Shown here one piece after another: positions 35,009 to 43,796 of a DNA stretch of 64,000 nucleotides. Source of the DNA: Pseudomonas frederiksbergensis (lineage in GTDB: Bacteria > Pseudomonadota > Gammaproteobacteria > Pseudomonadales > Pseudomonadaceae). The stretch spans positions 1 through 64,000 of the forward strand of contig NZ_MOBM01000006.1 in NCBI RefSeq assembly GCF_003732275.1. The letters are read 5' to 3'. Under the pieces are notes generated by a model that saw only the letters and a list, made by a program, of their open reading frames with translations, had not been told where the DNA came from and did not search any database. The translations under genes were made by a program, and so were the position numbers. Within the stretch, counting starts at the first letter, position 1. Each line of letters starts with the position of its first letter.

Positions 35009-36015
35009 CAGCGCAGCACCTCCATGTGGACGTCAGCTGCAGTGAAGTGAGCAAATGCCGCTTCCATATCGCCACCGGTGACGGCCAGGGTCAATTGCCC
35101 GTAAGGCACGTCTTTGATGCGATCGATACGACCGGCCAGAATGCTGTAGTCCACACCCGTTTCCCGGGCGACGGTACCCAGCAACGGCGCGTAGGTCGCT
35201 TCGCCCTGGAAGGTCAGACGCACAATGCGCCCCGGTACGTGAGCGAAGTCGTCGCGCTGTTCGCTTTCGTCGATTTGCTCGTCTTCCTGCACGAAGCGCT
35301 TGGTGGTCGGATGCTTGGGATGCAGGAACACCTCGGCCACCGAACCTTGCTCGACGATCTTGCCGGCATCCATCACCGCCACCTGATCGCAGACCCGACG
35401 GATCACATCCATTTCGTGGGTGATCAGGACGATGGTCAGTTTCAGCTCGCGGTTGATCTCGGCCAGCAGTTGCAGGACCGACGCCGTGGTTTGCGGGTCC
35501 AGGGCACTGGTGGCTTCATCGCACAGCAGGATTTTCGGTTTGGTTGCCAGGGCGCGGGCGATGCCGACACGCTGCTTCTGACCACCGGACAGTTGCGCCG
35601 GGTACTTTTTCGCATGGTCAGACAGGCCGACCCGCGCCAGCAACTCCGCCACACGCCGGTCGATTTCGCTACGGGACAGTTCACCGGCGAGGGTCAGCGG
35701 CAGCGCGACATTGTCGGCCACGGTTTTGGACGCCAGCAGGTTGAAGTGCTGGAAAATCATCCCGACCTGCTGACGGAAGCGCCGCAGGCTGTTGGCGTCC
35801 AGCGCGGTGACTTCTTCGTCATCGACGATGATCTTGCCGCCACTGGAGTTTTCCAGGCGATTGATCAGACGCAGCAGGGTACTTTTTCCCGCGCCGGAAT
35901 GGCCGATCAGGCCAAAGACCTGACCATTCTCAATCGTCAGACTGGTCGGATGCAGGGCGGGAATATCCTTACCGGCGACGCGGTAAGTTTTGTGGACGTT
36001 TTGAAACTCGATCAC
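35008..36015 (-). CDS. metN: Methionine ABC transporter ATP-binding protein
   Basis: A 335-residue ATPase powering methionine import. Walker [10 protein letters not shown] (residue 38 onward), signature [15 protein letters not shown], Walker [14 protein letters not shown] and the H-loop ITHEMD are intact. The C-terminal NIL/ACT-like domain (from about residue 260) in this family binds methionine and inhibits transport when the amino acid is plentiful. The start is GTG at 36015. It leads the metNIQ operon; no SAM riboswitch is visible upstream. Confidence 0.95.
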   Translation of the reverse strand: MIEFQNVHKTYRVAGKDIPALHPTSLTIENGQVFGLIGHSGAGKSTLLRLINRLENSSGGKIIVDDEEVTALDANSLRRFRQQVGMIFQHFNLLASKTVADNVALPLTLAGELSRSEIDRRVAELLARVGLSDHAKKYPAQLSGGQKQRVGIARALATKPKILLCDEATSALDPQTTASVLQLLAEINRELKLTIVLITHEMDVIRRVCDQVAVMDAGKIVEQGSVAEVFLHPKHPTTKRFVQEDEQIDESEQRDDFAHVPGRIVRLTFQGEATYAPLLGTVARETGVDYSILAGRIDRIKDVPYGQLTLAVTGGDMEAAFAHFTAADVHMEVLR

Positions 36016-36279
36016 GTAGCGAACCTTGTGGGGCGCGTTAGAAAAGGATCAGCGGTTAGCCGGGCGCGCATTTTAGCCTGTCCGTATAGAGGTTCTTAGC
36101 ATTTATTTCGCATTCAACCAGCGATTTGGCAATAAGGCGATCAAAGGTCAGAAAAAAGGAACGGCGCAAACTCCCCATCGGTCACTGATTAAGTAACTCG
36201 AGAATGCCTGGATGCCGTGTCTGGGCAATGGCTCATAAGCCTTGGTCCGACGGGAATCGCAACGAGGAGTTTACGTCTG

Positions 36280-38418
36280 ATGAATACTAAAAAGCCTGCC
36301 GCCCCCAAAAGCGCACTGGCCGGGACCGATACCCTGGACCGCGGCAACACCAATACCAAGCTCGACAGCCTGGAAAAATTTCGCTCCGATGCCACCGAAC
36401 AGGCCTTGCGTACCAACCAGGGCGTGAAGGTCGCGGACAATCAGAACACGTTGAAGGCAGGCGCCCGCGGGCCGTCGTTGCTGGAAGACTTCATCATGCG
36501 TGAAAAGATCACGCACTTTGACCATGAACGCATTCCCGAGCGCATCGTCCATGCCCGCGGCACCGGTGCCCATGGTTACTTCCAGGCGTACGAAACCCAT
36601 TCCGTACTGACCAAGGCCGGATTCCTACAAGACCCACATCAAAAGACTCCGGTTTTTGTGCGCTTTTCCACGGTGCAAGGTCCGCGCGGGTCAGGCGATA
36701 CCGTGCGGGACGTACGAGGTTTCGCGGTGAAGTTTTTCACCGACGAAGGCAACTTCGATCTGGTGGGTAACAACATGCCGGTGTTCTTCATTCAGGATGC
36801 GATCAAGTTTCCTGACTTCGTACATGCGGTAAAACCCGAACCCCACAACGAGATTCCTACTGGCGGCTCAGCCCACGATACTTTCTGGGACTTTGTTTCC
36901 CTGGTGCCGGAATCCGCGCACATGGTGATGTGGACCATGTCCGACCGGGCGATCCCCAAAAGCCTGCGCACCATGCAGGGCTTCGGCGTGCATACGTTTC
37001 GCATGATCAATGCCGAAGGCAAAGCACGCTTCGTCAAATTCCACTGGCGCCCCGCCGCCGGCACCTGCTCGTTGGTATGGGATGAGGCGCAGAAACTCGC
37101 CGGTAAAGACACCGACTTCCACCGTCGTGATCTCTGGGAGTCCATCGAGACAGGGGACTACCCGGAATGGGAATTGGGCGTACAGGTTATCGAGGAGGAA
37201 AACGAACATGCCTTCGATTTCGACCTTCTCGATCCAACCAAGATCATTCCTGAGGAAGTCGTGCCGATCACTCCGCTGGGCAAGATGGTGCTCAACCGCA
37301 ATCCGGACAACTTCTTCGCCGAGACCGAGCAGGTTGCCTTCTGCCCCGGGCATATCGTGCCGGGGATCGACTTCTCCAATGACCCGTTGCTGCAAGGTCG
37401 GTTGTTTTCCTACACCGATACGCAGATCAGCCGACTGGGTGGGCCGAATTTTCATGAGATCCCGATCAACCGTCCGGTTTCACCATTCCACAACGGTCAA
37501 CGAGATGCGCAGCACCGCACCACCATCGACAAGGGACGCGCTTCCTACGAGCCGAACTCCATTGACAGCGGCTGGCCGAAGGAAACCCCACCGGCAGCGC
37601 AGGACGGCGGCTTCGAGACTTATCCGGAGCGGATCGACGCTGCAAAAATCCGTCAGCGCAGCGAGTCGTTCAGCGACCACTTCTCCCAAGCGCGGCTGTT
37701 CTTCCACAGCATGAGCAAGCACGAGCAGGAACACATCATCGCCGCTTACAGCTTTGAGCTGGGCAAGGTCGAACGCGAATTTATTCGTGTGCGGCAGGTG
37801 AATGAGATCCTGGCCAATATCGATCTGGAACTGGCCAAACGCGTGGCACAGAACCTGGGCTTGCCGGTACCGATGGCCGGAACGGTCGAGGTGCGTAAAA
37901 CTTCACTCGACCACTCCCCCGCCCTGAGCCAGGCCAACCTGCTGTCAGGAGATATCAAAACCCGAAAAGTGGCCATTCTGGCGGCCAACGGGGTGGATGG
38001 TGCCGCGATTGATGCACTGAAGAAGGCTCTGATGGCCGAAGGCGCGCACACCAAACTGCTCGGCCCGACCTCGGCCCCCGTGACAACCGCCGATGGCAAA
38101 GCACTGCCGGTGGATGCGTCGATGGAAGGTTTGCCTTCTGTAGCGTTCGACGCCGTGTTCGTGCCGGGTGGCGCGGCGTCGATCAAGGCGCTGAGTGCCG
38201 ATGGCGTAGCGCTGCATTATCTGCTGGAGGCGTACAAGCATTTGAAGGCCATCGCGCTGCATGGCGAAGCGAAGCAGTTGCTGGATGTGTTGAAGCTAGA
38301 GGTTGATGCGGGATTGATCGTGGGTACAGATACCAAGCTGTTCAAGGCGTTTTTTGCCGCGATCGGGCAGCATCGGGTTTGGGAGAGGGAGCCAAAGGCC
38401 AAGGCGGTTCCAGCTTAA
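36280..38418 (+). CDS. katE: Large-subunit catalase HPII
   Basis: A 712-residue monofunctional haem catalase of the large clade, breaking down hydrogen peroxide in the cytoplasm. The catalytic histidine region is [14 protein letters not shown], the asparagine is in [13 protein letters not shown], and the proximal tyrosine lies in [21 protein letters not shown]-terminal flavodoxin/DJ-1-like domain (from about residue 565: [22 protein letters not shown]) marks the HPII type. The ATG at 36280 has GAGGAG upstream. It is divergent from metN and followed by a REPIN. Homologues are usually stationary-phase induced. Confidence 0.95.
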   Translation: MNTKKPAAPKSALAGTDTLDRGNTNTKLDSLEKFRSDATEQALRTNQGVKVADNQNTLKAGARGPSLLEDFIMREKITHFDHERIPERIVHARGTGAHGYFQAYETHSVLTKAGFLQDPHQKTPVFVRFSTVQGPRGSGDTVRDVRGFAVKFFTDEGNFDLVGNNMPVFFIQDAIKFPDFVHAVKPEPHNEIPTGGSAHDTFWDFVSLVPESAHMVMWTMSDRAIPKSLRTMQGFGVHTFRMINAEGKARFVKFHWRPAAGTCSLVWDEAQKLAGKDTDFHRRDLWESIETGDYPEWELGVQVIEEENEHAFDFDLLDPTKIIPEEVVPITPLGKMVLNRNPDNFFAETEQVAFCPGHIVPGIDFSNDPLLQGRLFSYTDTQISRLGGPNFHEIPINRPVSPFHNGQRDAQHRTTIDKGRASYEPNSIDSGWPKETPPAAQDGGFETYPERIDAAKIRQRSESFSDHFSQARLFFHSMSKHEQEHIIAAYSFELGKVEREFIRVRQVNEILANIDLELAKRVAQNLGLPVPMAGTVEVRKTSLDHSPALSQANLLSGDIKTRKVAILAANGVDGAAIDALKKALMAEGAHTKLLGPTSAPVTTADGKALPVDASMEGLPSVAFDAVFVPGGAASIKALSADGVALHYLLEAYKHLKAIALHGEAKQLLDVLKLEVDAGLIVGTDTKLFKAFFAAIGQHRVWEREPKAKAVPA

Positions 38419-38442
38419 GGATTTTTATCGAACAGGAGGACG

Positions 38443-38509
38443 TCTTCGCGGCAAGCCTCGCTCCTACAGGTGCAGCGTAAACCCTGTAGGAGCGAGGCTT
38501 GCCGCGAAG
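38443..38509. repeat. REPIN, compact CTTCGCGGCAAGCCTCGCTCCTACAGG class
   Basis: A near-perfect long inverted repeat with only about 12 bases between the arms, differing in sequence class from most other REPINs here. It lies between convergent genes. Confidence 0.85.
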
Positions 38510-38512
38510 CAT

Positions 38513-39229
38513 TTAAGGCTTACGCGGACTCAAAACCACCTGCGCCGGAATGTTGCGCAGAATCTGCTTCTCCAGCTTCAGATCAAACTCCGAATCCAGC
38601 TTCTTCACCCGTTTGGTCAGCAGCGTGGCCAACCATGGGTAATCCTGGGTGCGCGGAGCCTGAATGCTCACGTCGCACTGATAATTCACCACATCGGCGG
38701 CGATGGCATCCAGTTGGCGACGAAGCTTGCTCATATCGGTGAGGTTCAATGCCACCGTGGTGCTTTCAGCCGTGGGGTCGATGACTTTGGCCTGAGGTTT
38801 GGCTTCGGCAGCCTTGAGAGCCGCTTCGGCTTTATCCAGTTCAGCCTTGCGGGCATGGGCAATGGCGCTATTGACGCCACCGGTCAGTGCCGGGGCCTTG
38901 GGCATCAGCACCCGGGCACGGCTGAGGGCGGTGGCTGCTGCATTCACATCACCTTTTTGCAACACGATCTGGCTACGCAGCAAATAAGCTTCGGCCAATT
39001 GCCGCTGGTATTGCTCGAGGGATTGATCGTTGGGCGACTCGGCCTGTAAGGCTGCCAATTGTCCTTCGGCGGTGGCCAGCTCGCTGCTGGCCAGGCTTTG
39101 TTCCAGCTGTGCAATAGCCGTGGCCCGCGCATCGGGGGCCTCGGTGGCCGCCGGTGGCGTGCTTTGGCAAGCGCCCAGCAGCAGCGAAAATGCGACAAGG
39201 AGCAGATAACGGGAGGCGAACAGCTTCAT
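38513..39229 (-). CDS. Putative lipoprotein with TPR-like helices (PA5502-like)
   Basis: A 238-residue predicted lipoprotein: LLLGACQST gives the lipobox with Cys21. The region of residues 30-130 consists of alanine-rich helices with a tetratricopeptide-like rhythm (AEAYLLRSQIVLQKGDVNAAATALSRARVLMP). The C-terminal part, LRRQLDAIAADVVNYQCDVSIQAP, is conserved in pseudomonads. It precedes znuB in the same direction by 37 bases from the other side, so it is the last gene after zur-znuC-znuB or separately expressed. Function unknown; the tie to zinc uptake is positional. Confidence 0.75.
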   Translation of the reverse strand: MKLFASRYLLLVAFSLLLGACQSTPPAATEAPDARATAIAQLEQSLASSELATAEGQLAALQAESPNDQSLEQYQRQLAEAYLLRSQIVLQKGDVNAAATALSRARVLMPKAPALTGGVNSAIAHARKAELDKAEAALKAAEAKPQAKVIDPTAESTTVALNLTDMSKLRRQLDAIAADVVNYQCDVSIQAPRTQDYPWLATLLTKRVKKLDSEFDLKLEKQILRNIPAQVVLSPRKP

Positions 39230-39266
39230 TCCTGCGACTCTCTATTTGCGCAAAAAACGAGCAAGT

Positions 39267-40055
39267 CTACACCCCTCGACGGGGCAGGACAAAACTCAGC
39301 AGAAACAGCGCGGCGGCTGTCACCACAATCGACGGGCCTGCCGGGGTGTCCTTGAACCAGGACAACGCCAGCCCGCCACACACTGCGAGTATGCCCAGCA
39401 GGCTCGCGCCCAGTGCCATCTGCTCCGGCGAGCGGGCGTGACGCTGTGCCGCAGCCGCCGGAATAATCAGTAACGAAGTAATCAGCAACACGCCGACGAT
39501 TTTCATCGCCACCGCAATCACCACAGCGATCAGCAACATCAGGGCCAGGCGCAACGCCGCCACTGGCAAACCTTCCACCTTGGCCAGTTCTTCATGCACC
39601 GTGATCGCCAGCAAAGGTCGCCACAGCGTGACCAGCAAGGCCAGCACCGCCGCACTACCGCCGAGGATCCAGGCCAGATCGGTCGGGCTGATCGCCAGCA
39701 AGTCGCCGAACAGATAGGCCATCAGGTCGATCCGCACTTCATGCATGAAGCTTAGTACCACCAAGCCCAGCGAGAGCGTGCTCGGTGCGAGAATTCCCAA
39801 AAGCGTGTCGGACGCCAGTGGCTGCCGTTGTTGCAACGTCACCAGCAATACCGCCAACAACAAGCAGCCTACAGTGACGGCAACGGTCGGGCTGACATCC
39901 AGCAGAAAACCCAGCGCCACGCCGAGCAGTGCGGCGTGGGACAGGGTGTCGCCGAAATAGGCCATGCGCCGCCAGACCACGAACGACCCCAACGGGCCCG
40001 CGACCAGCGCCAGAGCCAGACCTGCAAGCAGGGCAAAGAGCAGAAAATCAGCCAT
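39267..40055 (-). CDS. znuB: Zinc ABC transporter permease
   Basis: A 262-residue inner-membrane permease of the ZnuB/MntB family with about eight helices: [42 protein letters not shown] at the start and [21 protein letters not shown] as the ATPase-coupling region. The ATG at 40055 overlaps the znuC end by eight bases; the longer frame to 40118 is inside znuC. It is part of the zur-znuC-znuB operon. Confidence 0.95.
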   Translation of the reverse strand: MADFLLFALLAGLALALVAGPLGSFVVWRRMAYFGDTLSHAALLGVALGFLLDVSPTVAVTVGCLLLAVLLVTLQQRQPLASDTLLGILAPSTLSLGLVVLSFMHEVRIDLMAYLFGDLLAISPTDLAWILGGSAAVLALLVTLWRPLLAITVHEELAKVEGLPVAALRLALMLLIAVVIAVAMKIVGVLLITSLLIIPAAAAQRHARSPEQMALGASLLGILAVCGGLALSWFKDTPAGPSIVVTAAALFLLSFVLPRRGV

Positions 40056-40833
40056 GCTTGCAGCTATCTCCATGAACGTGAGTAGGGGCCGACGAGGCCG
40101 CGCTGACCACCGAGCCATGCAGGTCGTGGGCGTGGTCGTGATGGTGGTGATAAATCGCCAGGCTTTGTGCGTTCTTTCCGAACAACTCGACGAATGCCGG
40201 ATCGCCGCTGACTTGTTCTGGATGTCCGGAGCAGCAGACGTGGCGATTCAGGCACACCACCTGGTCGGTGGTGCTCATCACCAGATGTAGATCGTGAGAG
40301 ACCATCAAAACGCCGCAACCATGACGGTCGCGCAAGCGTGTAATCAGGCTGTAGAGCTCGGCTTGACCGGCCACATCGACGCCTTGCACCGGTTCATCAA
40401 GCACCAGCAATTCCGGCTCGCGCAGCAACGCTCGCGCCAGTAGCACCCGCTGCATTTCGCCACCGGAAACACTTTGCACCGGGCTGTCGATGACCTGTTC
40501 GGCACCGACTTCCTTCAGGGCGGCCAAGGCCCGAGCGCGGTCCACGCCCGGCACCAGACGCAAGAAGCGCAGCACCGACAGCGGCAGGGTCGGATCGACA
40601 TGGAGTTTTTGCGGCATGTAACCGACGCGCAACTTCGGCTTGCGCCAGACGCTGCCGCTGTCCGGTTTCAGCAGCCCGAGCACCGCGCGCACCAGCGTGG
40701 TTTTGCCGGCACCGTTGGGGCCGATCAAGGTGACGATCTGCCCCGGCTCGACGCTCAGCTCGATGTTGTCCAGCACGTTTTGCCCGGCAAAGGTGACAGC
40801 CACTTGCTCGAGGCGAATCAGCGCGTTGCTCAT
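40048..40833 (-). CDS. znuC: Zinc ABC transporter ATP-binding protein
   Basis: A 261-residue ATPase for zinc import: Walker [12 protein letters not shown], signature [17 protein letters not shown], Walker [13 protein letters not shown] and H-loop VSHDLH. The last 35 residues form a histidine-rich tail ([14 protein letters not shown], then [10 protein letters not shown]), probably a zinc-binding or sensing extension. The ATG at 40833 overlaps the zur stop by one base, so the repressor is translated with the transporter that it controls. Confidence 0.95.
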   Translation of the reverse strand: MSNALIRLEQVAVTFAGQNVLDNIELSVEPGQIVTLIGPNGAGKTTLVRAVLGLLKPDSGSVWRKPKLRVGYMPQKLHVDPTLPLSVLRFLRLVPGVDRARALAALKEVGAEQVIDSPVQSVSGGEMQRVLLARALLREPELLVLDEPVQGVDVAGQAELYSLITRLRDRHGCGVLMVSHDLHLVMSTTDQVVCLNRHVCCSGHPEQVSGDPAFVELFGKNAQSLAIYHHHHDHAHDLHGSVVSAASSAPTHVHGDSCKHG

Positions 40834-41315
40834 CAAGCCCCCTGGCAACCCGAGCAGAGACCGATCACTTCAACGGTCTGTGCCTCGACGATAAATCCGA
40901 CATCTTTGGCGCTATTGATGATCGCGTCGCTGATGGATTTCTGTTCGAGTTCGATGGCGGCGTGGCATTCGCGGCAGATCAGGAACTGGCCCTGGTGAGC
41001 GTGTTCCGGGTGATTGCAGCCGACGAAGGCGTTCAGCGAGGAGATGCGGTGTACCAGGCCGTTTTCCAGCAGGAAATCCAGCGCGCGGTATACGGTTGGA
41101 GGCGCGGCGCGGCGGCCGTCCTGCTCACTGAGCACCGCCAGAATGTCATAGGCACCCAACGGTTTGTGGCTTTGCCATACCAGTTCCAGCACCCGCCGGC
41201 GCAAAGCGGTCAGGCGCAGCCCCTGACGTGCGCACAAGACATCGGCCTCAGACAATGCGCTATGCACGCAATGAGAGTGGTCGTGGGGACGGCTGGCGAT
41301 CGGTGTTTTAGGCAT
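40833..41315 (-). CDS. zur: Zinc uptake regulator Zur (Fur family)
   Basis: A 160-residue Fur-family repressor. The winged helix spans about residues 30-90 ([48 protein letters not shown]), followed by the zinc site H-rich segment [18 protein letters not shown] and the structural pair CSGCQ at the end. The N-terminus adds HDHSHCVHS. With zinc bound, it represses znuA and its own operon. It is divergent from znuA, with a candidate Zur box in the gap. Confidence 0.94.
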   Translation of the reverse strand: MPKTPIASRPHDHSHCVHSALSEADVLCARQGLRLTALRRRVLELVWQSHKPLGAYDILAVLSEQDGRRAAPPTVYRALDFLLENGLVHRISSLNAFVGCNHPEHAHQGQFLICRECHAAIELEQKSISDAIINSAKDVGFIVEAQTVEVIGLCSGCQGA

Positions 41316-41341
41316 GAGCGGCGACGAGTTTTGTGAGAGAC

Positions 41342-41354
41342 GTTATTATGTTAC
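41342..41354. promoter_or_regulatory. Candidate Zur box
   Basis: GTTATTATGTTAC in the zur-znuA gap agrees at 10 of 13 positions with the gammaproteobacterial Zur operator GTTATAATATAAC. Its position between divergent zinc-uptake genes suits a shared operator. Confidence 0.7.
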
Positions 41355-41381
41355 CCGTTCTCGCCTCTTCGAGTGGTCATC

Positions 41382-42302
41382 GTGTCCCGACTTTTTTCCA
41401 TCTTTATCGCATTTGTCGCAACTTTTCTGCTGATCGGCTCAGCTCAAGCCGAGGTCAAAGTCCTCACCAGCGTCAAGCCCTTGCAGCTGATAGCCGCGGC
41501 GGTGCAGGACGGCGTAGCGGTTCCAGAAGTCTTGCTGCCGCCCGGCGCCTCGCCCCATAACTATGCCTTGCGCCCTTCCGACGTACGGAAAGTGCAATCG
41601 GTGGATCTGCTGTACTGGATCGGTCCGGACATGGAAGGTTTCCTGCCTCGCGTACTGAAAGGTCGTACGTTGCCCAGCGTCGCGGTGCAGGATTTGCCTG
41701 GCCTGAAACTGCGACACTTCGCCGAAGATAACCACTCCCACGCCGAAGAAGTCGACGAGCATGACCACGATCACCGCCCCGGCAGCCTGGATGCACACTT
41801 GTGGTTGTCACCGATCAACGCCCGAGTGATCGCCAGCAAAATGGCCGCCGATCTGAGCGCCGCCGATCCGGCCAACGCGGCGCGCTACCAGAGCAACCTC
41901 AAGGTGTTCGATGAGCGTCTGGATGCGTTAGACCTGCGCCTGAAGGCCCGTCTGGCGGGCATCGCGGGCAAGCCTTACTTCGTGTTCCACGAAGCATTCG
42001 ATTACTTCGAAGATGCTTACGGCCTCAAGCACACCGGCGTGTTCAGTGTCGCAGCTGAAGTGCAACCCGGCGCCCAACACGTGGCAGCGATGCGCACGCG
42101 ACTGCAGGAAGTTGGCAAGACCTGTGTGTTCAGCGAACCACCGCTGCGCCCACGCTTGGCAGAAACCCTGGTGGCCGGGCTGCCAGTGAAACTGGCGGAA
42201 CTGGATGCACTGGGCGGGTACACGCCCGCGACCGCTCAGGGGTATGAGCAGGTTTTGGAAAAGCTGGGGAATGATTTGGCGGGGTGTCTGGAGTCGTTGT
42301 AA
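41382..42302 (+). CDS. znuA: Zinc ABC transporter, periplasmic binding protein
   Basis: A cluster A-I metal-binding protein of about 306 residues with signal peptide (to about residue 23, SAQA-E). Zinc ligands are expected at the histidines in PHNYALRPSD, the DAHLWLSP region and VFHEAFDYFE. A histidine- and acid-rich loop (HSHAEEVDEHDHDH) is the usual zinc-collecting flap. The start is either GTG 41382 (MSRLFSIF) or GTG 41373; the shorter one gives a normal signal peptide. It is transcribed divergently from zur-znuCB. Confidence 0.94.
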   Translation: MSRLFSIFIAFVATFLLIGSAQAEVKVLTSVKPLQLIAAAVQDGVAVPEVLLPPGASPHNYALRPSDVRKVQSVDLLYWIGPDMEGFLPRVLKGRTLPSVAVQDLPGLKLRHFAEDNHSHAEEVDEHDHDHRPGSLDAHLWLSPINARVIASKMAADLSAADPANAARYQSNLKVFDERLDALDLRLKARLAGIAGKPYFVFHEAFDYFEDAYGLKHTGVFSVAAEVQPGAQHVAAMRTRLQEVGKTCVFSEPPLRPRLAETLVAGLPVKLAELDALGGYTPATAQGYEQVLEKLGNDLAGCLESL

Positions 42303-42315
42303 CCGTACCGCAGAA

Positions 42316-42420
42316 CTGTGGCGAGGGGGCTTGCCCCCGTTGGGCTGCGAAGCAGCCCCATCTCAATGAATTGCTGGGGGAGCGCTGCGCGCTCCAACGG
42401 GGGCAAGCCCCCTCGCCACA
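42316..42420. repeat. REPIN, GTGGCGAGGGGGCTTGCCCCC class
   Basis: Outer inverted units flank an internal GGGCTGCGAAGCAGCCC hairpin and a GGGAGCGCTGCGCGCTCC hairpin. It sits between the convergent znuA and thrB genes. Confidence 0.85.
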
Positions 42421-42422
42421 AT

Positions 42423-43373
42423 TTAAAGCGCGAACGGCAGCGGCGTGCTGACCTTCTGCCGTTGCGTCAGCCGCAACTGAAACTCCATCGGATCGTGAAT
42501 CAACACATCCTGCCCGGCGAAAGACTCCGCGGCGATCAACCGCGACAACCAGAACCGTACGCACGCCACGCGCAGCATGGTCGGCCATAGCTCGGCTTCG
42601 GCCGCGGTGAACGGTCGCAGCGCGGCATAAGCGCCCAGCAATGCCCGCGCCCGAGCGCCATCAAGCTGCCCTTGTTCGTCCGAACACCAATCGTTCAAGG
42701 CAATCGCCACATCATAGAGCATCGGCCCCGAGCAGGCGTTGTAGAAGTCGATCAACCCGGTCAGGTGTGTGCCTTCGAACATCGCGTTATCGCGGAACAG
42801 ATCCGCGTGGATGTTGGCTCGCGGCAGCGCCAGAATTTTCGTCTTCTGTTGTGTGATTTCATCCAGCGCCCGTTGCAGCAAATCGCTTTGCTCGGCATTC
42901 AGATGCGAAAGCAACTGCGTGCCCTCCTCCAGCATCCAGTCCAGGCCGCGATCGGTTTTGCGTTTGATCATGTTGGCCTGGGTTGCCAAGTGCAGATGAG
43001 CCAGCAGCTCGCCGACCTGAGCGCAATGCTGCGCGTTGGCATCCTTGATGTGCTTGCCCGCCAGACGTGGCTGCAGCAGTGCAGGTTTACCGGCCAGTTC
43101 GCGCAAGGCGACGCCGTCGGTGGTGCGCAGTGCATAAGGCACCGGCAGGTTGGCGTCGTGTAGAACGTCGAGCAGCTCGATGAAGAACGGCATCTCCTGC
43201 ACCGGACCACGCTCGACCAGGGTCAGGACAAATTCGCCCTGCTCCAGGCTGATAAAGAAATTGGTGTTTTCGCTACCGGCGGCGATCCCCTGGAAATCAA
43301 GCAGGCGGCCAAGCCCGTAAGGGGCGAGAAAGGTTTCCAGCTCGGGCCGAGCCAGGGGGGTGAACACAGACAT
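42423..43373 (-). CDS. thrB: Homoserine kinase
   Basis: A 316-residue homoserine kinase of the aminoglycoside-phosphotransferase-like fold (the Pseudomonas ThrB type, unlike GHMP-kinase ThrB of E. coli). It phosphorylates homoserine for threonine synthesis. Signatures are GSENTNFFI, PRANIHADLFRDNAMFEG (catalytic aspartate and Brenner-type motif) and GLIDFYNACSGPMLYDVAIALNDWC (metal-binding aspartate). It is followed in the same direction by nothing but a REPIN, and is preceded by the DUF2782 gene. Confidence 0.93.
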   Translation of the reverse strand: MSVFTPLARPELETFLAPYGLGRLLDFQGIAAGSENTNFFISLEQGEFVLTLVERGPVQEMPFFIELLDVLHDANLPVPYALRTTDGVALRELAGKPALLQPRLAGKHIKDANAQHCAQVGELLAHLHLATQANMIKRKTDRGLDWMLEEGTQLLSHLNAEQSDLLQRALDEITQQKTKILALPRANIHADLFRDNAMFEGTHLTGLIDFYNACSGPMLYDVAIALNDWCSDEQGQLDGARARALLGAYAALRPFTAAEAELWPTMLRVACVRFWLSRLIAAESFAGQDVLIHDPMEFQLRLTQRQKVSTPLPFAL

Positions 43374-43434
43374 GGTTAAAACTGCCAGTACGGGCGCCGC
43401 GGTTGAGCCAGCGCCGATTAAAGTTAAGAACGGC

Positions 43435-43722
43435 TTACCACTTAAAGATTTCCCACGCAGGAATCAGCATATCCGGCTGATCCGAGCGAATGTAGTTTCC
43501 GTCCGAGCCATCAGCGCGTATCAGAAAGTACGGTTTTCCGACCTTCGGGGTGACCTTGATCGCGTACACGAAGCCGTTCTGGCGGTACTCCTGAATGGTT
43601 TTGTCGCCTTCCGTGCGGATCGTTACTTCCGGATCCGCCGAGGGCGCGTCGTCCGCCGCCATGACAGCCAATGGAGTGATTGCAAACAAGCCAGCCAGCA
43701 ACAAGCGATTTAGTGTGCGCAT
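43435..43722 (-). CDS. DUF2782 periplasmic protein
   Basis: A 95-residue secreted protein: signal peptide to about residue 22 (PLAVMA-AD), then PEVTIRTEGDKTIQEYRQNGFVYAIKVTPKVGKPYFLI, the DUF2782 pattern. It lies 61 bases upstream of thrB in the same direction and is divergent from polA, a conserved arrangement in pseudomonads. Function is unknown. Confidence 0.85.
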   Translation of the reverse strand: MRTLNRLLLAGLFAITPLAVMAADDAPSADPEVTIRTEGDKTIQEYRQNGFVYAIKVTPKVGKPYFLIRADGSDGNYIRSDQPDMLIPAWEIFKW

Positions 43723-43796
43723 GATAACCTTGTCCCTTTGTCGTCAACGGTCCCGCTATTCTAGCGCCGGACCCGCCGAAAAGGTTGATCCTGCTC

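Noticed and set aside
36016..36279. SAM riboswitch upstream of metNIQ
   Set aside because: No SAM-I or SAM-II type conserved core or terminator is visible in the metN-katE gap.
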